Of a DNA stretch of 14,369 bases, positions 7,970-14,261 are shown in pieces (positions within the stretch are counted from its first letter, which is position 1; every line of letters begins with the position of its first letter). The position numbers and the translations under genes were made by a program. The DNA comes from SKNW01 sp050485865 (GTDB lineage Bacteria; Gemmatimonadota; Gemmatimonadetes; Longimicrobiales; Gaopeijiaceae), in assembly GCA_050485865.1 (NCBI GenBank), contig JBJHCE010000072.1, positions 1-14,369 on the forward strand, in the 5' to 3' direction. The notes beneath the pieces are model-generated. The model saw only the letters and a list, made by a program, of their open reading frames with translations, searched no databases and had not been told where the DNA came from.

Positions 7970-9051
7970 GAACGGGGCTCCGCCCGGCCCAGGACCCGGC
8001 CCAGGACCCGGTCCAGGAGCCGGTCCACGATCCGCTCCGTTCCCTCTGCGGGACGCACCGCAAGGGCGAGTACGAGGGGTTCAGGCGCCCCGGGGGCCAG
8101 GTGCCCGGGAAGGTCCTGGAGCTTGACCGCGTCCTTCTCCGTCGTGACGATCCGCCGGGTCTGGGCGCGGGCACCGACCTGGGCGAGGTCCCCCGCCGTG
8201 TAGGGGTGGTGGTCCGGGAAGGAGAGGAGCTCGATCCCGGGGCCGGCCCCGACCGCCTCCCGGACGAGGCGCTCGACCCCCTGGGGGCGGGCCACCGAGG
8301 CCACGACCAGGAGGGATTCCGCCGGATCGGGGGGAGCGGTCTCCGTTCCGTCGAGCCGGAACCACCCTCCGGCCACCAGGTGAAGGAGGCCCACCGGGGG
8401 ATGCCGGGGAAGCCGCCGGAGGGCTGCCACGAGGGCTTCACCGGCCGCGCGCTCCCCTTCACCCCGGGCGGTCACGAGTACCGCCGACGCCCTCTGGAGC
8501 GCGGAAAGGGGCTCGCGGTAGGGACCGCGGGGGAGGAGGCGGGGTGGAAAGGGGTCCCTGGCCCCCACGAGGACGACGTCGGCGTCCCGGGCGAGTCGGC
8601 GATGCTGGAAGCCGTCGTCCAGAACGGCCACCTGGGCCCCGGCCTCCGCCGCCGCGGCCACGCCCAGGACCCGATCGGGGTCCGCCACCACAGGGAGCTC
8701 CGGGTTCCACCTCCGGTGGAGGGCGAGTTCATCGGCCCCGTACCCCCGGCTCACGATCCCCGGCCGCACGCCCCGGGCATGGAGGCGGGAGGCGATCCAG
8801 CGGGTGACCGGGGTCTTCCCGGATCCGCCCACCGACAGGTTCCCCACCGAGACCACCGGGATCCCGACGGACCGCGCGGGAAGGAGCCCCGTGTCGTAGG
8901 CCCGGTTCCGGAGGCGGACCCCGACCCCGAAGAGTGCCGCCAGGGGTGCGGTGGTGGCAGCGATGACCGCGTGGGCGAAGCCGCCGGCCTCGCCCGCCCA
9001 GAACCTTCGAACGAAATCGTGAAGCCGGGCTCCGAGGGAGGGGCTGTTCAT
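7966..9051 (-). CDS. lpxK: Tetraacyldisaccharide 4'-kinase LpxK
   Basis: Inner-membrane kinase that phosphorylates the 4' position of the tetra-acyl disaccharide to form lipid IVA. The 361-residue product has an N-terminal hydrophobic amphipathic segment (about 25-45), then the P-loop GNLSVGGSGKTP (70-81), SRGYG (101-105), LDDGFQHRRLARD (144-156), FPDHHPYT (278-285) and VTTEKDAVKL (292-301), all LpxK signatures. ATG at 9051 overlaps the stop of the upstream acyltransferase by four bases, with a GAGG-type site seven bases upstream. The last 25 or so codons contain a 12-base tandem repeat encoding (D/G)R(V/L)L units, an oddity outside the conserved fold. It is translationally coupled to rlmH downstream. 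Confidence 0.96.
   Translation of the reverse strand: MNSPSLGARLHDFVRRFWAGEAGGFAHAVIAATTAPLAALFGVGVRLRNRAYDTGLLPARSVGIPVVSVGNLSVGGSGKTPVTRWIASRLHARGVRPGIVSRGYGADELALHRRWNPELPVVADPDRVLGVAAAAEAGAQVAVLDDGFQHRRLARDADVVLVGARDPFPPRLLPRGPYREPLSALQRASAVLVTARGEGERAAGEALVAALRRLPRHPPVGLLHLVAGGWFRLDGTETAPPDPAESLLVVASVARPQGVERLVREAVGAGPGIELLSFPDHHPYTAGDLAQVGARAQTRRIVTTEKDAVKLQDLPGHLAPGAPEPLVLALAVRPAEGTERIVDRLLDRVLGRVLGRAEPRS
7984..8031. repeat. Four-copy 12-bp in-frame tandem repeat in the 3' end of lpxK
   Basis: On the plus strand the units are CCGGCCCAGGAC (7984-7995), the identical CCGGCCCAGGAC (7996-8007), CCGGTCCAGGAG (8008-8019) and CCGGTCCACGAT (8020-8031). Copies 1 and 2 are perfect and 3 and 4 diverge progressively. 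Because the unit is a multiple of three, changes in copy number would lengthen or shorten the LpxK tail by four residues without breaking the frame. Confidence 0.85.
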
Positions 9052-9764
9052 GCGTCCGCCTCGAGGGGGGTCCAGGGGGTGTCGGGACGGACCGGGTCCG
9101 GGTTCCCCACGTCCACAAGGTCCGTGAGGCGGTTCAGCTCCGCATCCACGCGGGAAGCAATCTCCACGAACTCCTCCCGTGACGCCCCGCGGGGAACGTG
9201 GACGGGGGGCCCATAGACCACCTGGATCCGGGCGAAGGGGTGGGGAACGAGAAACCGGTCCCAGGAGCGGACCCGCCAGGCACGGCGCGCCCCCACCGAC
9301 AGGGGGATCAGGGGAGCCCCCGAGCGCTCCGCCGCAACGAGGGCACCGAGCTTGAGGCGCCTGGGCGGGCCCTTCGGCCCATCGGGAGTGATCGCCAGGT
9401 CGTGTCCGTTGCGGAGCGCTCTCAGGAGGCCCCGAAGCCCCCGGGATCCCCCCCGGGTGCTCGATCCGCGCGCCGTTCCGAACCCGCGGCGCTCGACGAG
9501 GCGGGCGATGAGTTCCCCGTCGCGGTGCTCGCTGATCAGGACCACGGCGCCCTCGTTCCGATGAAGGTGGGCAAGGGGAAGGATGCGGGAGTGCCAGAAG
9601 AGGAAGATGACGGGCTCACCTCGATCGCGGAACGCCTGGAAGTGTTCGACCCCCTCCCGCTCGAAGCGCCAGCTCCTACCGAGGAGGTGGAGGAACGCCG
9701 AGCCCAGGAGCTCGAGAACGGGGCGGCGGGCCTTCCGGGGCCTCGCCTTCGGTGCGTCGGTCAT
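9048..9764 (-). CDS. lpxJ: DUF374 lysophospholipid acyltransferase-like protein, LpxJ type
   Basis: Predicted 238-residue inner-membrane acyltransferase of the DUF374 family. That family includes Helicobacter/Campylobacter LpxJ, a lipid A 2' secondary acyltransferase unrelated to LpxL. Visible features are a short hydrophobic N-terminal segment (VLELLGSAFLHLLG), FLFWHSRILPLAH (54-66), LISEHRDGELIARLVER (77-92), TRGGSRGLRGL (103-113) and ITPDGPKGPPRRLKLGAL (125-142), all typical of DUF374. It lies between lpxB and lpxK with four-base overlaps at both ends (9761-9764 and 9048-9051), which strongly links it to lipid A assembly. No LpxL/LpxM homologue is in the window. The precise acyl position and donor are inferred from family and context only. 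The Pro-rich C-terminal tail (after about residue 220) looks poorly conserved. Confidence 0.85.
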   Translation of the reverse strand: MTDAPKARPRKARRPVLELLGSAFLHLLGRSWRFEREGVEHFQAFRDRGEPVIFLFWHSRILPLAHLHRNEGAVVLISEHRDGELIARLVERRGFGTARGSSTRGGSRGLRGLLRALRNGHDLAITPDGPKGPPRRLKLGALVAAERSGAPLIPLSVGARRAWRVRSWDRFLVPHPFARIQVVYGPPVHVPRGASREEFVEIASRVDAELNRLTDLVDVGNPDPVRPDTPWTPLEADA

Positions 9765-10939
9765 GGGCGCCTTCGCCCCCCGCGCTCCCCGTGCCGCCCG
9801 CCCCGCTCGAGGAGCACCTCCTCGACGAGGGCCGCCACCCGGTCGGCGGCTCCGGGCTCCCCGAGTCGCTCCCGGACCCTCGCGAGCCCGAGAAGGCTCT
9901 GTTCCCGTGCGGCTCCGTCGTCTGCGAGGGGGAGGAGTGCCTCGGCAAGTTCCGCCCCGTTCGCCCGATCCTGGAGGAGCTCGGGCATCACCCGCGCTTC
10001 GGCCACCAGGTTCGCGAGCGCCACGTGCTCCACCCGGACGATCCGCCGGGCGATGCGCCAGGTGAGGGGATGGGTCCGGTAGGCGACCACCGAAGGGAGC
10101 CCGGCAAGTGCGGCCTCGAGGGTCGTCGTGCCGGACTTCAGGAGCCCCGCCCGGGCATGCGCAAGGAGGGCCCGGGCGTCGGGCGTGGCGCTCAGGGGGG
10201 CTCCCGAGGGGAGGGTGGGCGGGAGCGGGACCTCGAGTCCCCTGCCCCGGGCCACCACGGGCTGGAGCCCGGGCCGCGCCCGGGTCATCCGGTCGGCGGC
10301 GTCCAGGAATGGCCCCAGGTGCCGCTTGAGCTCCTGCTCCCGCGAGCCCGGAAAGATCGCGAGGAGGGGGCGGTCCGGGTCGACCCCCGTCGCCGCTGCG
10401 AAGGCATCGCGATCCGGGATCTCGGGGCGTTCATCCAGGAGGGGGTGCCCGACGAAGCGCGCCTCCCCTCCGTGGGCCCTGAAGAGTTCCTCCTCGAAGG
10501 GGAGGATCACCGCAATCCGGTCCGCGGCCCTCGCGAGGCGCCCGGTTCTCCGGGCCTTCCACGCCCAGACCTGGGGCGCGATGTAGTAGACCACCGGAAC
10601 TCCCAGACGGTGGGCCGACTCGGTGATGCGCAGGTTGAACCCCGGGTAGTCCACGGGAAGGACCAGGTCCACCCCGCCCCCTGCCAGGATCGCCTCCACC
10701 TTCTTCTGGAGTTCCAGGAAATAGGGGAGGCGGGCCACAACCTCGGCGAAGCCCATTACGGCGAGGGCATCCAGCCCGGCAAAGCAGGCCACCCCGGCGG
10801 CCTCCATGCGCTCGCCGCCCATCCCGATCAGCCGTGCCTCGGGAAACCTCCCGAGGAGCGCCCGGGCGAGGTGGGCGCCATGCTGGTCCCCCGAGGGCTC
10901 GCCCGCCAGGAGGAGAAGGGTTGGCGCCGTCGGGAGCAC
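9761..10939 (-). CDS. lpxB: Lipid A disaccharide synthase LpxB
   Basis: Membrane-associated GT-B glycosyltransferase (family GT19) that joins UDP-2,3-diacylglucosamine and lipid X to give the beta-1,6 disaccharide 1-phosphate. The 392-residue product shows LLLLAGEPSGDQHGAHLA (8-25), VDYPGFN (96-102), YYIAPQVWAWK (118-128), RFVGHPLLDE (161-170), IFPGSREQE (195-203), LLKSGTTTLEAALAG (266-280) and EHVALANLV (304-312), the standard LpxB blocks. The start is GTG at 10939; no other start fits before the GEPSGD motif. It lies 14 bases after a small membrane-protein gene, with no strong Shine-Dalgarno sequence, only a G-rich stretch. The acyltransferase gene downstream overlaps it by four bases. The C-terminus is Arg/Gly-rich (GGRHGERGGRRRP) and could bind acidic lipid or be unstructured. 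Confidence 0.97.
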   Translation of the reverse strand: MLPTAPTLLLLAGEPSGDQHGAHLARALLGRFPEARLIGMGGERMEAAGVACFAGLDALAVMGFAEVVARLPYFLELQKKVEAILAGGGVDLVLPVDYPGFNLRITESAHRLGVPVVYYIAPQVWAWKARRTGRLARAADRIAVILPFEEELFRAHGGEARFVGHPLLDERPEIPDRDAFAAATGVDPDRPLLAIFPGSREQELKRHLGPFLDAADRMTRARPGLQPVVARGRGLEVPLPPTLPSGAPLSATPDARALLAHARAGLLKSGTTTLEAALAGLPSVVAYRTHPLTWRIARRIVRVEHVALANLVAEARVMPELLQDRANGAELAEALLPLADDGAAREQSLLGLARVRERLGEPGAADRVAALVEEVLLERGGRHGERGGRRRP

Positions 10940-10953
10940 GCCCCGGCCCCGGG

Positions 10954-11100
10954 TCAGAAGAGCCCTTCGACGAGGCGGGGAACGTACCAGATGGCCAGCA
11001 CCACCAGGACCAGGAGGAGGGCGAGGAGCTTCGGCGACTTCGGTGGCTTCGCGTCGGCGCCCGCCCGCTTCCGGCTACGGCGAACGTGTATCAGCGACAT
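10954..11100 (-). CDS. 48-residue single-span membrane protein, function unknown
   Basis: ATG at 11100 to TGA at 10954-10956 encodes 48 residues. It has a strongly basic N-terminus (MSLIHVRRSRKRAGADAK, then PPKSPK), followed by one hydrophobic helix (LLALLLVLVVLAIWYVP, 25-41) and a short RLVEGLF end. The basic N-terminus predicts an inside-N, outside-C bitopic protein. It overlaps the 3' end of the Gfo/Idh gene by 26 bases and ends 14 bases before lpxB, filling a space that would otherwise be a non-coding break in an operon with overlapping genes. The ribosome binding site is weak. I recognise no family. It might be a small partner of the membrane-associated lipid A enzymes. The chance that it is spurious is reduced by its clear membrane-protein composition and fit to the gap. 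Confidence 0.65.
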   Translation of the reverse strand: MSLIHVRRSRKRAGADAKPPKSPKLLALLLVLVVLAIWYVPRLVEGLF

Positions 11101-12094
11101 GGCGAAGGATCCGGGTTTCGATGGCGAGTGCGACTTCGAGGGCGCTTCTTCCTTCCACCCCCGGGACCGCCGGAGGGATCCGTCCGAGGGCCGCGTCGCG
11201 GAACGACTCCTGCTCCCTGCGAAGGGGCTCGGCCGGCTCCGCGGAGAGGGGGATCCGCTCGATGATCGCGGAGAGGTCCCGTGCCAGGAGCCCGGACAGC
11301 GCCCCCTCGAGGGAGGCGCCGGGCTCCAGGGCCGGAAGCTCCCGCTTGAGCCTCAGGAACTCGCCGGTTCCCGCTGCGAGGTTGAGGCTCAGGTAGCCGG
11401 ACCGCTGGAAGATCCGGATCTTGCGGAGGCGCTCGAGGGAAACCCGGCTCGACGTGAGGTTCGCCACCGCACCACCTTCATAGGTGATGCGCGCGTTCGC
11501 GATGTCCACGGAAGACGTGAGAACCGGAGCGCCCGCCGCCTGGAACTCCTCGACCGGACGCCCGACCAGGCTCCCGATCAGGTCCACGTCGTGGATCATC
11601 AGGTCCAGCACCACCGCCACGTCGGTCCCCCGTTCGGTAAAGGGTGCGAGGCGGTGGGACTCGATGAAGAGGGGCTCGTCCAGGTAGGGCCGTGCGCCCA
11701 CGACCGCCGTGTTGAAGCGTTCCACGTGTCCGACCTGGACCAGCGCGCCGCCCCGCTCCGCGGCATCGAGGATCTCGTCGGCTTCCTCGAGGGAGGGTGC
11801 GATGGGCTTCTCGATGAAGACGTGAACCCCCCGCTCGAGGGCCGCCACCGCCACGTCCCGGTGCGTCGTCGTCGGGGTCGCGATCACCACCGCGTCCGCC
11901 GCATCCAGGAGCTCCTCCAGGGTCCCGAAGGCAGGGACCCCGAGTTCGCCCGCCACCTGTGCCGCCCGGTCGGGGCTCCGTTCGAAGAATCCGACGAACC
12001 GGGCCTCGGGGAGGTCCCGACCGATCCTCGTGTGGTGGAATCCCAGGCTTCCGGCCCCGACCACGCCCAGGCGAAGTTCCCCGCCCCCCTCCAT
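11075..12094 (-). CDS. Gfo/Idh/MocA oxidoreductase, candidate UDP-GlcNAc 3-dehydrogenase (GnnA-like)
   Basis: NAD(P)-dependent sugar dehydrogenase family protein of 339 residues. The Rossmann nucleotide-binding motif is LGVVGAGSLGFHH (9-21). IATPTTTH (71-78), FIEKPIA (93-99, with the Glu-Lys-Pro catalytic motif), QVGHVERFN (120-128) and LDLMIHDVDL (163-172, with the expected catalytic His168) follow. The VGHVERFN block and the position between lpxA and lpxB match GnnA of Acidithiobacillus and Leptospira. GnnA oxidises the 3'' position of UDP-GlcNAc so that GnnB can install an amine, leading to amide-linked lipid A chains. ATG at 12094 shares one base with the lpxA stop (TGATG), and a GGGGTGA sequence sits seven bases upstream. 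No aminotransferase gene is adjacent, so the GnnA assignment is inference. Another UDP-sugar dehydrogenase role is possible. Confidence 0.85.
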   Translation of the reverse strand: MEGGGELRLGVVGAGSLGFHHTRIGRDLPEARFVGFFERSPDRAAQVAGELGVPAFGTLEELLDAADAVVIATPTTTHRDVAVAALERGVHVFIEKPIAPSLEEADEILDAAERGGALVQVGHVERFNTAVVGARPYLDEPLFIESHRLAPFTERGTDVAVVLDLMIHDVDLIGSLVGRPVEEFQAAGAPVLTSSVDIANARITYEGGAVANLTSSRVSLERLRKIRIFQRSGYLSLNLAAGTGEFLRLKRELPALEPGASLEGALSGLLARDLSAIIERIPLSAEPAEPLRREQESFRDAALGRIPPAVPGVEGRSALEVALAIETRILRHVADTRSP

Positions 12095-12876
12095 CAGAAG
12101 GTCACCCCGCGCTCGGACGACTCGATGAACTCGATGAACTCCCCCACCTCTCCCTCCATGGGCATTTCCTCCCGCACGCGCACGAGTGCCTGTGACAGGT
12201 TCAGCTCCGACTGGAACAACGTCCGGTACGCCCGCTTGAGGGCCATGCGCGACTCCGGGGGGAACCCCCGACGCTCGAGGCCCACGGTGTTGAGTCCGTA
12301 GATCTTCGGCGGATTCCCGGACACCCGGCAGAACGGAGCCACGTCCTGGGCAATTCGCGAAAGCCCGCCGATGAAGGCGTGCCGCCCGATGCGCACGAAC
12401 TGGTGCACCGCCACGAGGCCGCTCAGGATCGCCCAGTCCTCGATGGTGACGTGGCCCGCGAGCTGGGTCGCGTTCGAAATCAGGATCCGGTCGCCAAGGA
12501 CGCAGTCGTGGGCCACGTGCACGTAGGCCATGAGGAGGCAGTCGCTCCCGACCCGTGTCTCTCCGGACGCCGACGTGCCCCGGTTCAGGGTAGCGTACTC
12601 CCGTATCTGGGTCCGGTCCCCAACCCGGAGCCAGGTCTCCTCCCCGGCGAACTTGAGGTCCTGCGGATCGGTACCGAGTACCGCGCCCTGGAAGATGCGG
12701 CATCCCGCTCCGATCTCGGTGTTCTGCTCCACCAGCACTCCGGGTCCGATCTCGGTGCCGTCTCCGATCCGCACCCGGGGGCCGACGATGGACCGCGGAC
12801 CGATCCGGACGCCCGTGCCGAGCTCCGCCCCCGGATCGACGATGGCGGTCGGGTGGATCAGGGTCTCGGTCGTCAC
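12094..12876 (-). CDS. lpxA: Acyl-ACP--UDP-sugar O/N-acyltransferase LpxA
   Basis: First lipid A enzyme; transfers a 3-hydroxyacyl chain from ACP to the 3 position of UDP-GlcNAc (or its 3-amino analogue). The 260-residue product has N-terminal left-handed beta-helix hexapeptide repeats (IHPTAIVDPGAELGTGVRIG and onwards), the block TDPQDLKFAGEET (69-81), IREYATLNRGT (91-101), and HVAHDC with likely catalytic His123. AVHQFVRIGRHAFIGGLSRIAQDV follows at 156-179, then the helical C-terminus. By eye alignment, Gly171 matches E. coli Gly173, the chain-length residue, which would allow a long acyl chain; this is inference. GTG at 12876 is chosen because it begins just before the first hexapeptide repeat and overlaps the fabZ stop by four bases (GTGA). 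The open frame upstream to 13026 is a shadow of fabZ. Confidence 0.96.
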   Translation of the reverse strand: MTTETLIHPTAIVDPGAELGTGVRIGPRSIVGPRVRIGDGTEIGPGVLVEQNTEIGAGCRIFQGAVLGTDPQDLKFAGEETWLRVGDRTQIREYATLNRGTSASGETRVGSDCLLMAYVHVAHDCVLGDRILISNATQLAGHVTIEDWAILSGLVAVHQFVRIGRHAFIGGLSRIAQDVAPFCRVSGNPPKIYGLNTVGLERRGFPPESRMALKRAYRTLFQSELNLSQALVRVREEMPMEGEVGEFIEFIESSERGVTF

Positions 12877-14180
12877 CGGTCCACCACCCTGGCCATGAGC
12901 TCGGCCTCGGCCACGAGGCGCCCGGCCACGTAGGCCTCGCCACGCATCCGGCATATCCCCCGCCTGAACTGGAGGAGCTCGAGCTCGAAGACGAGCTGGT
13001 CCCCCGGTGTCACGGGGCGCCTCCACTTCACATTGTCGAGGGACATGAAGTAGACCACCTTGTCCTCCGGGCGCTCGATGGAGTCCATGAGCAGGAGCCC
13101 GCCCACCTGGGCCATCGCCTCGACGATCAGGACTCCGGGCATGATCGGGTGGCCAGGGTAATGGCCCTGGAAGAACGGCTCGTTGATCGTGACGTTCTTG
13201 ATCCCGGTGATCCGCCGCCCCGCCTCGAAGTGGGTGATCCGGTCCACCAGGAGCATCGGAAAGCGGTGCGGAAGGTACTCCATGATCCGGGTCGTGTCGA
13301 CGATCGGCTCGCCTTCCGGGTCCCGGCGCGCCTCGACGGCGAGGGCCCGGGCCAGCTCCACGTTCCCCTTGTGGCTGGGCCGCTCCGCCACGATCCGCCC
13401 CTCCACCCGCATGCCCAGGAGGGCCAGGTCGCCAACCACGTCACCCGCCTTGTGGCGCACGAACTCGTCGGAGGTCCTGAGCCCTCCGGGGTTCAGGACG
13501 CCAGAGTCCCCCAGGACCACCGTGTTCTCGAGGGAGCTTCCGAGCGCCCGGCCACGGGCCTTGAGCGTCTCCGCGTCGGACTCGAACCCGAAGGTACGGG
13601 CGGGGGCAAGTTCCGTCCGGAAGGTCTCCGGATCCAGGGACCAGGAGCCGAGCTGGCGCCCCACGGCGGGGTGCCGGAACTCGATCCCCACGGTGAGATG
13701 GAACCCGGCCGCCGGCCCCGCCATGTAACTCGTCCCCTCTCCCGCGTCGAGGTGGAGCGCCCGGGGAACCCGGAGCACGGGGACCTCACCCTCGATCTCC
13801 TCCGTTCCCACGGCCTCGATCGCCTCGATCCAGGGAAGGAAGCTCCCGTCCAGGATCGGGGGCTCGGGGCCGTCGAGTTCCACGTTCACCGCGGTGACCC
13901 CGGTGGCCACGAGGGCAGCGAGGAGGTGTTCCACGGTGAGCACGCGGTTCTCCTCGTCGAGCCCGAGGGAGGTCCCGAGGTCGGTTCCCACCACGTGATC
14001 CAGGTCGGCGGGAATCGGCTCCGCCCCGTCCAGATCGGTGCGACGGAACCGGATCCCCGGCGCTTCCCGGGCCGGAAGGAGTGTCACGGTCGCCGGTGCC
14101 CCGGAATGCACCCCGATCCCGGCCACCTGCACCGGCCCCGCCACGGTTCGATGTCTGGCACCGATCATTCGCTCGCTCAC
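12873..14180 (-). CDS. lpxC-fabZ: Bifunctional UDP-3-O-acyl-GlcNAc deacetylase / 3-hydroxyacyl-ACP dehydratase (LpxC-FabZ fusion)
   Basis: A 435-residue fusion. Residues 1 to about 285 are LpxC, the zinc deacetylase that commits the pathway: VAGIGVHSG (19-27), VEHLLAAL (83-90, with Glu84 and zinc ligand His85), GPEPPILDGS (104-113), and VRHKAGDVVGDL (241-252, with zinc ligands His243 and Asp247). His270 in SHKGN matches the second catalytic His. Residues about 291-435 are FabZ, a hotdog-fold dehydratase of fatty acid elongation: LPHRFPMLLVDR (303-314), and GHYPGHPIMPGVLIVEAMAQ (339-358, with catalytic His344 and Glu354). The two compete for the 3-hydroxyacyl pool, so the fusion fixes their ratio. 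Such fusions are known in Bacteroidota and other FCB bacteria. The start is taken as GTG at 14180; an ATG at 14168 (MIGARHRTV) is a credible alternative. GGAG lies too close to the GTG (1 base) and rather far from the ATG (13 bases). Confidence 0.97.
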   Translation of the reverse strand: MSERMIGARHRTVAGPVQVAGIGVHSGAPATVTLLPAREAPGIRFRRTDLDGAEPIPADLDHVVGTDLGTSLGLDEENRVLTVEHLLAALVATGVTAVNVELDGPEPPILDGSFLPWIEAIEAVGTEEIEGEVPVLRVPRALHLDAGEGTSYMAGPAAGFHLTVGIEFRHPAVGRQLGSWSLDPETFRTELAPARTFGFESDAETLKARGRALGSSLENTVVLGDSGVLNPGGLRTSDEFVRHKAGDVVGDLALLGMRVEGRIVAERPSHKGNVELARALAVEARRDPEGEPIVDTTRIMEYLPHRFPMLLVDRITHFEAGRRITGIKNVTINEPFFQGHYPGHPIMPGVLIVEAMAQVGGLLLMDSIERPEDKVVYFMSLDNVKWRRPVTPGDQLVFELELLQFRRGICRMRGEAYVAGRLVAEAELMARVVDR

Positions 14181-14254
14181 GCTCCGTTGGTGTTCACGGC
14201 ATGTTCCGGGGCGTCGCGCTCGGACCCGGAACGAAACTCGAGGTAATGTAACAT
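14177..14254 (-). CDS. Possible 25-codon mini-ORF ahead of lpxC-fabZ
   Basis: ATG at 14254 opens 25 codons (MLHYLEFRSG, then SERDAPEHAVNTNGA). The TGA at 14177-14179 overlaps the lpxC-fabZ GTG start in a GTGA arrangement, the same junction type seen elsewhere in this operon. It fills almost the whole lpxD/lpxC gap. It has no clear ribosome binding site and no recognisable domain. It may be a coupling or leader peptide, or a chance frame. Confidence 0.25.
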   Translation of the reverse strand: MLHYLEFRSGSERDAPEHAVNTNGA

Positions 14255-14261
14255 GGCCCGT

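Noticed and set aside
7984..8031. A CRISPR-like array.
   Set aside because: Units are 12 bases, contiguous without spacers, and in frame within lpxK, so this is a coding tandem repeat.
9752..12301. An 849-codon open frame on the plus strand opposite lpxB, the Gfo/Idh gene and lpxA.
   Set aside because: Long antisense frames are expected at this GC content. Its product is Arg/Pro/Gly/His-rich with no recognisable domain, and the minus strand holds well-conserved enzymes across the same bases.
12877..13026. Upstream in-frame extension of lpxA into fabZ.
   Set aside because: The extension is low-complexity and Arg-rich; the GTG at 12876 starts right before the first hexapeptide repeat and overlaps the fabZ stop.
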